From contig OU612072.1 of assembly GCA_914767715.1 (NCBI GenBank), positions 1,366,001-1,430,000 on the forward strand: a stretch of DNA of 64,000 nucleotides, read 5' to 3'. Below the pieces are notes generated by a model that saw only the letters and a program-made list of their open reading frames with translations, searched no databases and was not told the DNA's origin. Position 1 is the stretch's first letter. The number at the start of each line of letters is the position of its first letter. The DNA comes from Membranipora membranacea. Lineage: Eukaryota > Bryozoa > Gymnolaemata > Cheilostomatida > Membraniporidae. Both the position numbers and the translations under genes were made by a program. Positions 22,449 to 35,758 of the stretch are shown piece after piece.

Positions 22449-25400
22449 ACGTGTAACGTGTAACGTGTAACGTATAACATGTAACAAGTATCATGTTACA
22501 TGTAACATGTAACATGTAACATGTCAATTGAAAAAATGATTCTTTTTAAAACAGATAAGGCCTAGATAATACTATGTAAGTTTCACTATACTATGGCAAA
22601 ATTACTTCATTTACATCATATTATGTTGCTCTTCGCAAGGCACACTTTAATTTCAACCTTATGTTTCTTACATGTTGTATATTTAGGCGAAGATTGTGAA
22701 CCACATTATGGATGGGCCTGCTGCACGCCGTATTGTAAATTGAGAGGTGAATGTGCCAACGGTAAGTAAACAAAGTTATAGGGCTATGAGCCGCAAACGA
22801 AACCTCCAACACATATTCAGCAGCTCTCTCTGCTCTAATAAGTTGGTACTGGCAATGACAACCGATAGTGGTAAAGGTTGAGGGAGGAATTTCATTGCAT
22901 AGCATGACTGTGTGAGGAATAAATAACTCAGTTTCTTTAGTATCAAGCTCCACACTGACAAAGTGGCATATGAAATTGCTCTATGGAAACCTTGCCTCCC
23001 AATCAAGTTTTCATAATTACAGCCCTGCCTGCTAGTTGTGCAGTTTTTTGTCTAGTTTAAGGGTCTATTTTACCAGGACAATGCTGTGATATCAGGAGGT
23101 GCCAATTAATACAGGATAATAGAATATGCAGACAGACAAAAGGATACTGTGACTTCCAAGAAAGGTGTGATGGTGTGAGCCCGTTCTGTCCTTCTGACAA
23201 GAGAAGGGCAGATGGACATCCGTGTTTGAAGCAAGGTCGGAGCTTCTGCAAGGATGGGCTTTGTAACACTGTGAATGCTGCCTGTAATAGAATCTATGAA
23301 GATAAAACTGCTAAGGCTTCTAGGGGCTGGTGCTGGGAGCAGCTTGGTGAGATAAACAATTTCACACATTATAAAGTTGCAACTTTAGACCACACTGATA
23401 TAGAGACTACACTATTATCATGTGTATCTCTGATGGTTAGAGTCAATTTAGTATCAGTACTTATAACATGTACCAGGCCCTTATTAGTACAATTTATCTT
23501 GGGTCATCACACCGAATTCCTTGTTATGGTAGACTACTCATGTCAACTCACTGGCTGAGTTTCATTGAATCGCATATAGGCTGTTATGTTTGAATTCAGC
23601 ATGACCTACTTTAAACATGACCCCAGTCAATGAGCAAGACTTGCTCATAGCTCTTAAGTGTCCTTTGAGTTCATAGGCAGTGCTCCAAAACCAGAACCAA
23701 ATAAGAACCGCATAATATCCCTAGCGCCTGTAATTATGGCGGTTTTGGTCAGACCAATTAATTATGGTCAGTTATTGGTGTAGCTCATCACTTTTTTAGC
23801 TCTCGACACCAAATACAAGGATGCTGATATATACAGCGGAGATTTCGGAGGAGATATTTTCTGTGAAAGCCTGAGTTGCGATACCACAAGTTATGTCAAA
23901 CCCTCTGAGTTTGGTCAACTTCGTGAACAATTTCGAGTATTCTGGCCAAATGCAAAGGCAGTCATCTGTCCGTATATAGGTGAGTAAATTTTTCCGGTGA
24001 TGAGTCATTCACTCATTGAACTCCCTCACCAGAGCTCATTGCCTGGTGTTTAATTACTAGTGCAGTATAGTGATCCATCTAAGGGGAAAATATTAAATAA
24101 TAATGATGTTCTGGGCTGAGATAATCTTTTATTCAACTTTATTTTTCAAATCAGTAAAATGGGAAAGCCCGCAATAAATACAAGGTTTGACGATTTTACA
24201 TAATGGAAATAGCGATAACTAAGCCCATTCGCTTGAAATTCATGTGTACCCTCACTAAATTTTATACGTGAGATGCGATGTTGCTATGTCGATCAAGTGC
24301 TAATGTCTCTAGTCTAAATGGTTGACATTGATGTAAACGATCTTGAAGCTACTCTGTATTCAGGTTGGTAAGTATTGGTAAATATTTAGGTTGGTAAGTA
24401 TTGGTCATTTCACTGCTGGAATGTCGTTGCCTTACAGAAGGAATAAGGGAAGGTGAGGTATATAGACCAGAAGAGACTTATAGCGGTACATACTGGTATC
24501 TCACTGAAGGAGCCAGATGTGGTCCAGCCCACTACTGTGCTGATACCAAATGTGTGCGTGTACCCACACTGCCTGACAAGTGTAAGAACTGCACAGGATT
24601 TATGAGTGGATGTGACCAGAACTTCACATGTCGCTGTGATGTAGATATACATTACCATTACTGTAGTTACAGTGTATCCAGTCCCCCTGATCCGGGTGAG
24701 CTTTATTCAGTGTTACAATCAGTCAACAGCAGGTCTTTGTGATAATCAGCAGGAAGAGTTTAGTTACCAGCCGTGTCCAATAATCAGGTGAAATTTAGAC
24801 GCTAGATTACAAAGTAAAGTTCAGTTATTAAATTCCTGTTACTTGCGTTGCATGCCAGTTGGTTACATTGGATCAATGCAAACCAAAATGTGTTGCTTCT
24901 TGTATAAGCATAGCTTTGTTTAGCTGCTAAATAATAACCATCAACATATCTGCAAACATGGGCTAATGGCATTCAATTGCTATTACAACACTCTGATACG
25001 GCACCATATTCCTGTCAGGAAATCAGATAAAGTTTAGGGACTTTCAAGTGTTTCAGAAGTCACCGTGACTCAAAAAAAAGTATTTGAGAGGTTTGAACAA
25101 TAAGAAAGACTATCAAACGTGATAGCCAGTACTATATTAAAAAGTATTATATCACTTTGTTTATGGTGTGTAATCTGAAACTATTCTTATACATATTGCA
25201 CTCATGCCAACAGATGTTGTAGGATGATAAATACATGAATCTTTGATTGAATTGAATGGTCATTTTTTACAGGTGGTGAGGGTTGGGAGGATGATATTGG
25301 TAAGGATAGGCGGGATCCCCCAACAGGTGATCCAAGAATTGCACTCGAGGATGGCACTGGCTCAGGCAGACTTGCAACGATACTTGTACCAATCGCCATC

Positions 25401-28400
25401 GTGAGTCTCACCTACATAATTTGTGTTTGTCTCAATCATTGCCTGTCCCTGTTCCTTATTTGATGATATAATTTTAGTCTACCCTAGGCACAGTGTGACC
25501 TGACTGCATGTAGGAGAACTGTGCAAAAAAATCTCGACTTTTATTATAAATAAAATCTAGAGTTTGCTGTCTTTAGTGGCATACTTTGTCTTTGGGAAGT
25601 CATCAGGTAGCGCTCCGCCTCGCAGCAAAAAAGGCGACATTCATACTTCTACTAGCTGCCGGATTACTCACTCTATCCCCATTCTGTTACCAAATATCCT
25701 ATGTCAATTGAGTATGGCAGAATACGTGTTACCCTATGTGCTGATATCCACAAATTAGGTAAAGCACTGTTGTCTGTCTCATAAAAATATATATATTTAA
25801 GTATTTATATGTTTATGGTGTGTCTGTACAAGACAGTGTAGTCATGGCTAAAGTTGCTTTGATGATATAATTAGAGATTTTGGGCAATTATTTGGAATAT
25901 ATCACAGTAAAGGAATAGTATGGTATTAGGTATGGTGGCCCATGTAGTTACATCTCAAAGACAAGACAACGCAAGTCATTAAAAGTCAATTCGAGTTCAT
26001 ACTATATTTTAAATTATCGTCCCGAGTTGATAGTGGATAGCACCATACGGGATGATAAAGAATTTAGTTGTGTTCTGAAGCTATAAGGTTAGGGGTGTTC
26101 CTCATAGCCTACATATCTAATTACCAATCTACTGTATGACATGGTATATAGGCTGCAATATTGAGATTGAGCATCAATCTCGAGATGGTGTGTTTTAAAC
26201 TATAATGGTCCTTTGGTAACGCAATAACAACACAACATGTCAAATGAGTATTTGAAGGTACAGCATAGACCCCTCGATTCAAACGTCGGTGGGTGAAATT
26301 TTCATGTTTTTCAGTTTGCAGGGTTCTGAATATGAAAATATACATTATGCTGAGTTTTTATCTTTCGCTCTCATAACTTTAAAGCCTGTCATTGGTCAGC
26401 CTTGTGTGGTTATGTTCTTCAACATATTGATGTTAAGTAAGAGCTGCGACCTCAAGCATTTTGTTAGGAAGATCAATGCTGTCAGTTTCTTGGTTAACTT
26501 CAGCTTTCTGATCCAACTGCTGCTTTGTCAAGGCTCATTGTCAGCTCATTGTTCCTTGGCAGCATAAATTTCAAATTGTGAATGGTCATATAGTTGAATT
26601 AGGCGTGTGTGAATACTGTATGCGCAGACCAATAGATATTTTTGAATCAGCAGGAAATTTGAATTTACAGAACTCAGATTATCCAGCTTACACTGCATTA
26701 TGTGTCAATGATATATGACCTAATTATTTGGGATTGACATTGCTTATCAATATATGAGAACTTTATGGATCGCTTTGATAGCTTTTTTCTTCAGAACATA
26801 TTAGGCCAGAAGCAGCCTAGCTGTAACTGCTCTATAAACAAATGGCACGGACAATTTTTGATGGCAGGAAACTGATCGCATATTATGCTTCATTGATGTT
26901 TCTTCTGTAAAATTCACCGGGTGTACCCAGTTGTAGTGGTCATATTTAGAAATTAAAAGGTGTTTTGTTTTTGCATTATATGTGTGTGGACATAAATCCT
27001 ATTCTGTGTAATATTACTAATCTAATCTTCAGGGAATTCCAGGTTGAAACTGCATTGTGGGGATTTTGTTGACTTGCCAATTTATTTACCAAGTAAACTT
27101 GCAGAAGTCTGCTCGTGTTAGATCAGGACAAAATAAAAAAATTTTCAATAAGTATAATGTCAGATCTTTATGAGGTTAGTATGATACTGTTTTGCGGCAG
27201 CATATCCGCAATATTTCTCAAAATTGCATATAATAAATGAAATGTTAAGAATTCAATAAAAGGCGTTTCTAGGGTGGAACAACGTGCTGAATCCAATATT
27301 AAGGGTGTACCCAGCGTTGTAGCAATCATGTCAGCGGCAGCGCAGCAGCATATCCTCATTTCCTCTAAAGATTACTTTTAATGAGTGAAATATTAAGAGT
27401 TTAAATAAAATGTGTTTCGAGGGTATAATAACGTGCTGAATATAAAGAAATAAGGGTGTAACCTAGAACAAGTTTGTTCCAATTGCCTGCATGCCTGTTG
27501 CTCCCGATCCACTGGTCAAGCCGCGGCGTGACTAGTGGATTGGAAGCCACTCGGAATGCAGGCAAATGGACCAAACTTGGTCTAGTGCACCCAGTCGTAG
27601 CAATCATGTCAGCGGAAGATCGGCAGCGCGGCAGCATATCGCAATTTTTCTCAAAATAACTTATAATAAGTGAAATGTTACGAGTTTTAAACAAGGGTAT
27701 ATCTAGGGTAGAACAACGTGCTGAATCTAAAACTGAGAGTGTACCCGGTTGTAGCAATCATGTCAGCGGCAGCGCGGCAGCATACCTGCAATTTTCTTCA
27801 CAATCGGTTAGGTAAGTGAAATGTTAAGTGATTAATATGGTCAGCAGGAAACACGACTATATGTATGATTTTAACAAGATATTCTATCACATCAATTTAA
27901 AAGGTGGTCAGCGACAGCACTACATCTCAATGAGAACAAGACAGAAAGCAGCCTAGACGTGAGACAAATTTGATGTAGGAAAAAAGTGTGTACCCAGTTG
28001 AAGAGGTCAGCCGCAGCACTACTGCATATCCCAAATATTCACACTATCGATATGTGATTAGTGGGAAGTCAAGAGTCTGATGCAGTTGACACAAGTCAAG
28101 ACTATAGTCCTGGGTTCTACATTGTATATGTTTTATCATTGCATGAGGTGGTTGGTGAGAGACAGCGCTACCGCATATCCCCATATCATGTCATTAGCAT
28201 GTTAGGAAAGTATGCGAAGCTGGCATATCTAAGTTTTTCAGACTCTGACCGTTGGGTTTCTTTACTGAAAAGTAAGGCACTCATTGAACTCTTTGCTCAT
28301 GTGTTATGCAAAAGATATCCAGCCGAAAAATGACGTAAGAGGCAATTGAAACATCAAAAATGTTGTTGGTAATTGCCCCAAGACAGTGGTCTTAAGACCA

Positions 28401-29450
28401 TACAATATCATACTAGTCCAATAAGAAGTTTGACATAATTCAATTGAAATTTTTCAATTTGTGCTGGTCTGATACGAGCAGACTTCTCTACAAGTTTACT
28501 TCATGAATTAATTGCCATGTCAACAAATCCCACAATGCAATTTCAACCTGGAATTCCCTGATGATTAGATTAGTGAGACTACACAGAATAGGAGTTATTT
28601 CCCCACACATATAATGCCAAAACAAAACACCTTTTAATTTCTAAATATGACCACTACAACTGGGTACACCCAGTGAATTTTACAGAACATACACCAATGA
28701 AGTATAAAACGTGATCAATATCCTGCCATCAAATATTGTCCGTGCCATAACAACTTATGCTATAGCTGCTTCTGGCCTATATGATCAGTTCCAAATCATC
28801 CTTTAAAATTTCAGTTTTTCTCATTGAATTACACATATAAGTCAGTTTTTAAACGTGACGGAAATGCGCCTCTAACAAAATTTCTACATAACCTTCACAT
28901 AAGGTATTGAAGTCTAGTGTTCAAGTCTGGTGTCTTACTAAAAAATCTAATTGGCAATCAAAACTTATTACAAAAAATTTAAGTTTTAACTCAAATCAGT
29001 ATCATTCTTAATTAAAATATATGCTTAAAGATAAGATTAAGATTTTTGTTGAGGTTTCAGTATCACCTCACCTCTCAAATAGGGTACATGGCTCTGTTAA
29101 AGTGAGTAAAATGATTTACTGATTGGAAGGAGTGAATCAGCTGTGTGAACGTTGTGTGAAGGTCGGGTGAGGTCGCTCAGCAGTCTGAGAATAGAACAAG
29201 AACTAAGAGGGAAACACCTGAGTTGAGTAGAGATCATTAATCATGTCAGTCGGCTAAATTTTAAAGCAAAGCCAGAAAAAGTAAATTGTTATCGAGGTCG
29301 TAGTGACAAACTTTCTTTCTTCCAAGTGATGTTATTACAAGCAAGTTTTTTGCTGCAGCCGAGTTATGAGAAAATGTTTCTTTTATATTTCAATTACAGA
29401 TTCTGGTTGCTCTGATCGCTTTAGCTGTTTTTGTGTTGAGGGGAAGATAG
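19718..29450 (+). CDS. ADAM-family metalloprotease-disintegrin, copy A (759 aa, 8 exons)
   Basis: Exons: 19718-20894, 21667-21807, 22687-22761, 23077-23346, 23800-23979, 24438-24695, 25273-25400, 29400-29450; 2280 bp in one frame. It should be a type I membrane zinc protease that sheds or cleaves extracellular proteins. Order: signal peptide (YILLITVAWIGPLG), prodomain, basic furin-type site RKRRH at 206-210, metalloprotease domain (YYLETYIVAD) with zinc site HEITHLIGSNH at 364 and Met-turn CIM, disintegrin domain (CGDGVIDPGEDC, YCDFQERCDG), cysteine-rich region, EGF-like segment, and transmembrane LATILVPIAIILVALIALAV with tail LRGR. The usual Asp after the third zinc His is Val here. The disintegrin domain is shorter than in typical ADAMs, as in the ADAM10/17 group. 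The ATG at 19718 is preferred because the paralogue starts there; an upstream in-frame ATG at 19646 is not conserved. Confidence 0.93.
22318..22525. repeat. 7-bp minisatellite (gtgtaac/gtgtacc) in ADAM A intron 2
   Basis: About 28 copies of gtgtaac or gtgtacc alternate, then drift into tgtaacatgtaacatgt. The last 60 bp are near-palindromic (catgttacatgtaacatg) and could form hairpins. All three minus frames are open through it only because of the repeat. Confidence 0.9.
23077..23346 (+). CDS. ADAM A exon 4: disintegrin end and cysteine-rich start
   Basis: The exon reads GQCCDIRRCQLIQDNRICRQ, then TKGYCDFQERCDGVSPFCP, DKRRADGHPC, GRSFCKDGLCNTVNAACNRIY and WCWEQLG. The order C-D-x-x-E-x-C-x-G, C-P, D-G-x-P-C and C-x-x-G-x-C is the ADAM signature across the disintegrin/cysteine-rich junction. 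There is no RGD in the disintegrin loop; the loop residues are QTKGYCDFQER. Copy B's exon 4 has exactly the same length, 270 bp. Confidence 0.88.
26797..28783. mobile_element. 2-kb foldback element in the last intron of ADAM A
   Basis: The segment 26797-27126 (tattaggccagaagcagc, aaaaggtgttttgtttttgc, gaattccaggttgaaactgc) recurs as its reverse complement at 28461-28783. The arms are about 325 bp and clearly similar. Between them are four or more degenerate units containing gtgtacccagttgtagcaat, catgtcagcggcagcg and cggcagcatatc, at about 27305, 27584, 27738 and 27990. Long arms plus internal subrepeats fit foldback-type DNA transposons. No transposase frame is visible. Confidence 0.65.
27466..27592. 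mobile_element. Palindromic MITE, gcaactccgaat family, copy 2
   Basis: The arms acaagtttgttccaattgcc / gcctgttgctcccgatccac and gtggattggaagccactcgg / gcaaatggaccaaacttggt pair around ccgcggcgtgac. The arm sequence matches the palindrome at 10686-10800. It is nested inside the 2-kb foldback element, so it inserted later. Confidence 0.6.
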
Positions 29451-29888
29451 ACAGGCTCATGAGAAACATGATGATGTATGAAACACGTATGGTGTCTCTT
29501 GGATTTCCACATCCCGATGTGAATTACACAACTTAAAAGCTAAATGGATATGGAGAGAATGCCGCGATTCTCTCCAGTCTAATTCAAATATCCCTGTATT
29601 TTTCCACTGCTAGGAAGAACATCATTATCAGTTCAAGAAATTCCTTTTCATCGTTTGACAACTTTATTTGTTTATTTGTAGTAGATAAAGAAGGGATGCT
29701 GTGATTTTCTCCAGCTTATTATTTCAAGTACCAAATTTAAAGTTCAGACCTCAAATATTTCCTTGTGTGGAAGAGCACACACTATCAGTTTAAGTCTTTC
29801 TATTTTTTTGTTTAACAAATTCATTTTGATTTATTTTGCATGACAATTTATTTAAATTCAGGTGCATACACTCTCAGGTTGAATAAGC

Positions 29889-29894
29889 AATAAA
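29889..29894 (+). terminator. Poly(A) signal candidate for ADAM A
   Basis: AATAAA lies 439 bp after the stop codon of ADAM A and is the first exact hexamer noticed downstream. Assignment is by position only. Confidence 0.4.
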
Positions 29895-30849
29895 GTTTCT
29901 TAAAAGCTGACAATGAGCCCACCACATTGATTAGGATGAGAGCACTAGAGTAATACCAGAAAAAAGGCTGCTTATTTCTGAAACTCCACTATGGCCACCG
30001 GCTAGTTGAATGTACAGTTCAGATCGCTCATAAATCTCTTTTCTCTATATTCTCACTGCAAGATTAAGAGATGAATTTGAGATACACAAAGTGGGTCTCT
30101 GAGTATATGGATCAGAAAAAGGGACACGTAAAGACAATGACTGTCTTGAGATGCTATAGCCACCTAGTCTTATACTGGTGCAACTATGATGAAAACTCAT
30201 GAAAATTAACATGCTGCTCCCTCCACAAAACACAAATCTCAACATAAAATAATGCATGAACCTTCACCTCACAACTCAACCTCATGAACATCATCTATGG
30301 ATATAGATGTCACTGCCTCTATATACAACAACCTGATAACAAGTAACAAAATCCAGTAAGCCATTCTTTATGCATGATATGACTGCCAATAAATGTGTTT
30401 TAAAAAAGATACAAGAAAGCATTTTACATAAGAAAGTTTTCATTCATCACTTGCGACTCAAAGATAAGGTTTATTGTTTGAGCAAGTCATATTTCTTAAA
30501 TTTAAATAGACATGTAATTAACTTAACTCAAGACTTAAAGCATTGGTAGTAATATAAAGCCAATATGTTTTAGTTGTGACCTCACAACAATCGGTTTCCT
30601 TGATGTTTGGCCAGATGGGGTGGCTAAAAAAGGTGTCTCAGCCATGTTAGGGTACTGGACTATCGAGCAGCTTTCAGGCAACATTACTTCTAATTCATTT
30701 AAAATATTAATGATATCATCGACCGGATCCCAGCTAAAATTAAAATAATGTCTAAGGAAGACATTACAAGAGGGCTATGAGCAGACAGAACAGCTTGACT
30801 AAAATGTATAAAAATAGATATTTTGAGAAGTAACAGTCAATAAAATGTG

Positions 30850-31600
30850 TGATTTGATTTAGTTAGTTTGTCTGCGAATAATACTATATAGATTTTATGA
30901 TTATCATCTATGTCATACCAGAAAAATGCGCTCTCAGGGCTTTCCAACCAGCACTTCCCAGCGTTGATGTTCGCCGAGTTTTTTTGCACCGGGTGTTCAT
31001 CACTATGGGTAGGTGTGGGCCTAAAAAATACCAACATTGCGTTTCCGGTCGATCAATTTAATTGAAAATTAAAGTGCAAACAAACTCTATATCCCTCCTT
31101 AAAAAAGGCGATTTGATTTTGTTCGGCTTACTGTTCGATCAAAATAGTTTGATTATAAATAAAATGCATAATATCCTGGATTTAAAAACAACAGGGATGG
31201 GATTGCGCTTTCGGTCGCTCAATCAAGGTCATTTAATAAAACATAAGATATAAAGAGCATTTCCAAATTACACTTCCAAAATTTCAGGGAGATTAGACGA
31301 TGATGGTGATTCATCACGAGTATGAGTAGAGTGGATGGCGCCATCTATTGTTGATCACTGCCTGCCTCAAGAAATCAGCTTATCTTCTCATCTCATCTCA
31401 TTCTCATTGCCTCACTTTCTCTCCACCAAATCTCCAGACTGTGAGCTGTGAGAACTTAAGATCTCACACTGTGCTGACTCATGCTTTGGCTTGGCGGCTT
31501 GTGCAGATGCTTTTCATGGATGACCATCAGGACAGCGGTCCCTCTAGTCTTTTGACTACCTGGCTGAGGCTCTGTTTTTGTTTTGTATTTATTTTATAAA
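30850..31600 (+). repeat. Dispersed repeat, copy 1
   Basis: This segment shares several blocks in the same order with 39330-40040: ctcagggct..ccaaccag, cagcgttgatgttc, catcactatgggtaggtgtg, gatcaattta, then ctttctctccaccaaatctc and gtgagctgtgagaactta. The two copies are in the same orientation, whereas the ADAM genes are inverted, so this is an independent transposable element and not part of the gene duplication. Confidence 0.5.
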
Positions 31601-32183
31601 CTATTATGCCAAATTCTTTTATTTTATTAAACTAAATTCATAGCATTAACAATAAAAAACCAATAATCTCTTAACATGTCTAGAACTAGAAGTTTGTTGC
31701 CTTGTGCAGTTGCAGCGCATGTCAATGGTTATTGAGCAATAGATATTTAACTATACTATCATCAGAGTGTCAAATTAAAGTGTGTATCAATACACTTGGT
31801 CCAGAACCGGTAAGTCTGAGCACAGGTTGTTACCTTTAATATGCCTCTTTTAAATATTATTTATTATAATGCTAACTATTTTCAGCAGGTGACTTTACGG
31901 ATCTCATGGAGGTTCACAATACGCCTGCCCAGCCTGAGACCTGACTGTCAGAAAGAAATTTAAGCAAATTTCTGGACTGCTAAGTCTACACTTTTAAAAT
32001 TCGATCTGATATTTGTCTGATTCAACTTCTACTCCCAATTAACTTTGAACCCCCTTTTTTGACCAATTTAATAACACTGTGTTATACGTTTATGTCCATT
32101 GGTATATGGCTTCAGGAATAGGCCAGAGCCCTTAATTTTAGGGTCTAAGGGCATGATGTTTTATAGGGCCAGACCTCCTAAGG

Positions 32184-32715
32184 TTGGTGGTTGCTATGAC
32201 ACCCTCCCGCCATCTGCCTATGGTACTTAATCACAGCCTAGCGATTTACATCACTAACAAAAACTATACTTATCACAAAACTAGTTCGAAGCCCTGTAGC
32301 TATCAGTGCTACCAATCCAACAAGAAAAGAGCTAAAAGGAGAAAAAAACATGCTCTGAGGAAAATATCGCTCAACAAAAAGAGTCAAGCTAGGGTAGATT
32401 TACATTAGTTTACATTTCATCAGAAGTATAACCTCTCTCCTCTTCAATTTAGGAAATAATGAGGTTGTCAAATTTGACTTTTCATAAATAACAGCACATA
32501 CCTCGGAAGTCAGCCCATGTTGATCTCTGACAGGGAAGAAGTTAGTTGTGACTAATTGTCAAAGTTTGCCATTGGAAGCCTCACAGTCTCACAGTCGGGA
32601 GAAATTTCCATTTGTCTGTAACTCCTTTTATTTTGTTTTATTTATGTGCCATACTTTTGATGCTATCAATCTTTTACAGGATGGATATTATAAATTATGC
32701 AATTAAGAAACTAAA
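32184..32715 (+). mobile_element. LINE 3' end relic
   Basis: A basic reading frame (CYQSNKKRAKRRKKHALRKI) is followed by the 3' tail tttatgtgccatacttttga, tgctatcaatcttttacagg and atggatattataaatt. The same tail follows the reverse transcriptase fragment at 49087-49560 (gtgccgtacattcgatgcta, tcacaggatggatatta), which identifies both as 3' ends of one LINE family. Confidence 0.55.
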
Positions 32716-34459
32716 ATATTTAAGAAAAAACAAACTATTGACAATATTAACATTACTAACTCATCGATACAATCAATCTTTTAGCTTCATTACCACCATG
32801 GGCACACTCATATATTGTAGATACCCTGCTTAGGAGTTCCATCCATCATGGTTCACTCTTCGATACAAGCACCCCTATTCTTCCAATGACAGGCCTGCTC
32901 AAAGAAAGATAAATCAAAACTTTGAACAAAAAAATAGCAGGAAAATCCGTGCTTTTGCATTATTTGGTTGTAAAATCTTATTGAAATATGTATAAAGACT
33001 TAAAATTCAAAAATAAAACAAAAAGATCTAAAACCTGTCGTATACTATGATGCATTTATAGCCTTTGATGGTGTCCATGTTGGCAGTGCAGTAAAAAAGG
33101 GGGAAATTTCGATTGATGCTTATTCCAGGCCTATGAAAAAGCAGTCTAGGATCCTACAGAAGTTATATATATTAAAACACTGGTTTTGAGCTACGGTTTG
33201 AGTATCACATTTTGAAGCCAGCCTTACGAGCTAGCAAGACAGCATTTATGACACAATGGGAAGTAAATAAATGTGTTGTTCCTTCAAGCTGTTGATAACT
33301 TTGATGAAGCTTGTATCTTATTAACAGTTTTCTTACCTTTGTTCATGACAAGACAACTCAATCCTGAAAGCTGAGAAACTTGTATCAATAGATTATGATT
33401 AATGTGTATTTTTGTGTCAACACTTAAAGTCGCTCAAATTGTTATGTCTCTTTCCTCTAATAGGATTTGTACCTAGAGATTTTACTTTGCTATCAACAAG
33501 GCTGCCGAATATGTTGTTGGGGATGTACCTGAAGGCATATTCTCTTGCACAAAGACAGTGGAATAAATATTGGCACGGTTAGGGTTCAAACATAAAAAAA
33601 CTAGATCAACATGCTTTTTGAGCAACGCAGAGGAGTAGAAAGTAGAATTGGAAAAACCGTAGATCTAGTTTTAAAAAGATTAGAGCTGACAGCTGAGATC
33701 CAACACTGTAATAAGTGCTGGATCTCAGCTAGAGTGTTGGATCTCAGCTAGATTCTTGACCGGTCATCACTAATGGCGGATGGCTGGGGAAATAGATCCT
33801 CACTACTTTTTGAGAGCTCATAAAACTCCATACAAAGCTACTGGCTAGATGTTTTGATGCCACAACTCTCTATTTAGATTTGTTGCTCAGCTGGGTAAAG
33901 CCAAGCTGTGTCATCAGCGGTTCAAGATCTTTCATTGTGCAAACAAACTTTGCCAGCGAACAACAAAGAGAATGAGTTAATACACACATTTAGAAATTTT
34001 TTGTTATAATAATTGACAAGTTAAATTACACTGTTTTAATAGTTTTTGTCATCTGTATATATTTTTATATCCAGCTTTTATTGCACTTAATTGGTATACT
34101 AAGATTTCTACAGCAAAAAGTGGATGCGGTTAAATAAGAGAAAGTGACAACAGAACACATAACCAGGTAAGGGCCTGCGGCAGGTTGGACACAAGACATT
34201 ATTTTATATGACAGTATTTCTGTTTGATATGTAATCAGTTGCTGGAGAGAACCTTTACGATCTTGTTTTACCACAGAACCTGCAGTTTTACGCAAGCCAT
34301 TTTTCTGTAACTAATTGAATTTTAATGCTAACTCAAGTCGCTTGACCAAGCCATGACTATAACTCTTCGGCAATTACGCTTTGGGGATTTCTGAATGGCT
34401 GATATATTTTGTTGCTATTGGACCATGTTATTTATTTGGAACCTTTTGATTGTGAGCCC

Positions 34460-34880
34460 ACGTGGATATGTTATGACTACTGCCTATATAATGGGGACAT
34501 TTAAAGTACACCAGTGGAATCGAACATAGCTGAATGGAGTTATATACATACAATATTATTAACTTGAGTTTTACTTTTAGTTGACTTATTTTGTATTTAC
34601 TGCTGTTTAACTTTGACTTTTGTTAGTCATAAAATAAAGTATTTTGGGAGTTTTCAATAACTAGACTTATCAATAGGCATATTATATGAATGGTAAACAC
34701 GGACATCTATTGAGTTTTAAAAGTGGAAATTATGAAATAAAACAGACGGTGAGTAAATGATTACTCTCCCTTATCAGTAGAAGGGACTGCTATGGTATCG
34801 TCTAAATATGTAGTCATCCTAGACAGTCGCTGTGACTGCGGGTCAGTGCGGGGATTTATTGGCGCCCCAATCCTTGTTCT
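34460..34880 (+). mobile_element. Possible LTR-retrotransposon remnant
   Basis: A TATATAAT box near 34484, a later aataaa near 34630 and a tggcgcccc motif at 34860 have the order promoter, poly(A) signal and tRNA primer-binding site of an LTR junction. No gag-pol frame and no second LTR were found, so the call is tentative. Confidence 0.2.
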
Positions 34881-35758
34881 GGTCTGGTGGGTAGCTAGTA
34901 ATTGCTATCTGTGACGCGAGCCATTGTCTTGTTGTGATAGCTGAGTGTATTGCAGGGCCCAGCGTTGTTAATTATAATTGCCTTTCAGTGCGGGTTTGCT
35001 GACAGATGAGTGAACATCTTTCTCATTATTATTATCAGCAATAGATTAAATGAAGGATATAATATCCATAAGGAGCACTGAGGTAAATATAAAGTCTTTT
35101 TGGTTTGTATGTTTTGATGTAATTTCCCTTATGTTTTTGATGTAATTTGCATTTACATTTCATGTTTATTTTTCTTCCAATTGATGGCACCGATTGTCTC
35201 TAAGTCCAAAAACTTTATAAGCACAATCTTTATTACAGTTTTACGATGCCAATACACCAATAAAGATCTAAACGTTCATCCGTCATTCTCCACTCCGTAT
35301 AACTTCAAAACTCGCACTCATCCCATACTGCAGTTGCAACTGCAGTAACAGTCGCCACGCTATCACCATCAGTTGAAAACCAACGCCTACCGCACAACCC
35401 TACCTAAACTGAAGCTGGCCTAGCTCGCCACCCGCAGTCGCCCCATCAGACTCGCCATGGTGACAGGCAGAGAAACCACCTCCCATCCCAATTTTGAAAA
35501 TTATTCAAATTTTCCTGGGCTCTCATGCAATCCCAATGGAATATTTAAAAAGCATATCGACCGACATAATCTTTTTAATTTTACATAACATGATGTGATA
35601 TATGAATTTGACAATGACTCTTAGGCTAATTTTTTGTATGAATAATACGCCTTTAAATCCACTTTGTTTTCATGCCCAAAACTCTAGAGCACATGATAAA
35701 TGGGGAAAAGATGATGAGTAATATATGTCAATAAAAGTTTTTTGGTCTATGATCGGAG

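Noticed and set aside
22264-22527. Three overlapping minus-strand frames (RYTLHVT repeats)
   Set aside because: They are translations of the 7-bp minisatellite in an ADAM A intron.
32612-32833. 73-codon plus-strand frame
   Set aside because: It overlaps the non-coding 3' tail of a LINE relic.
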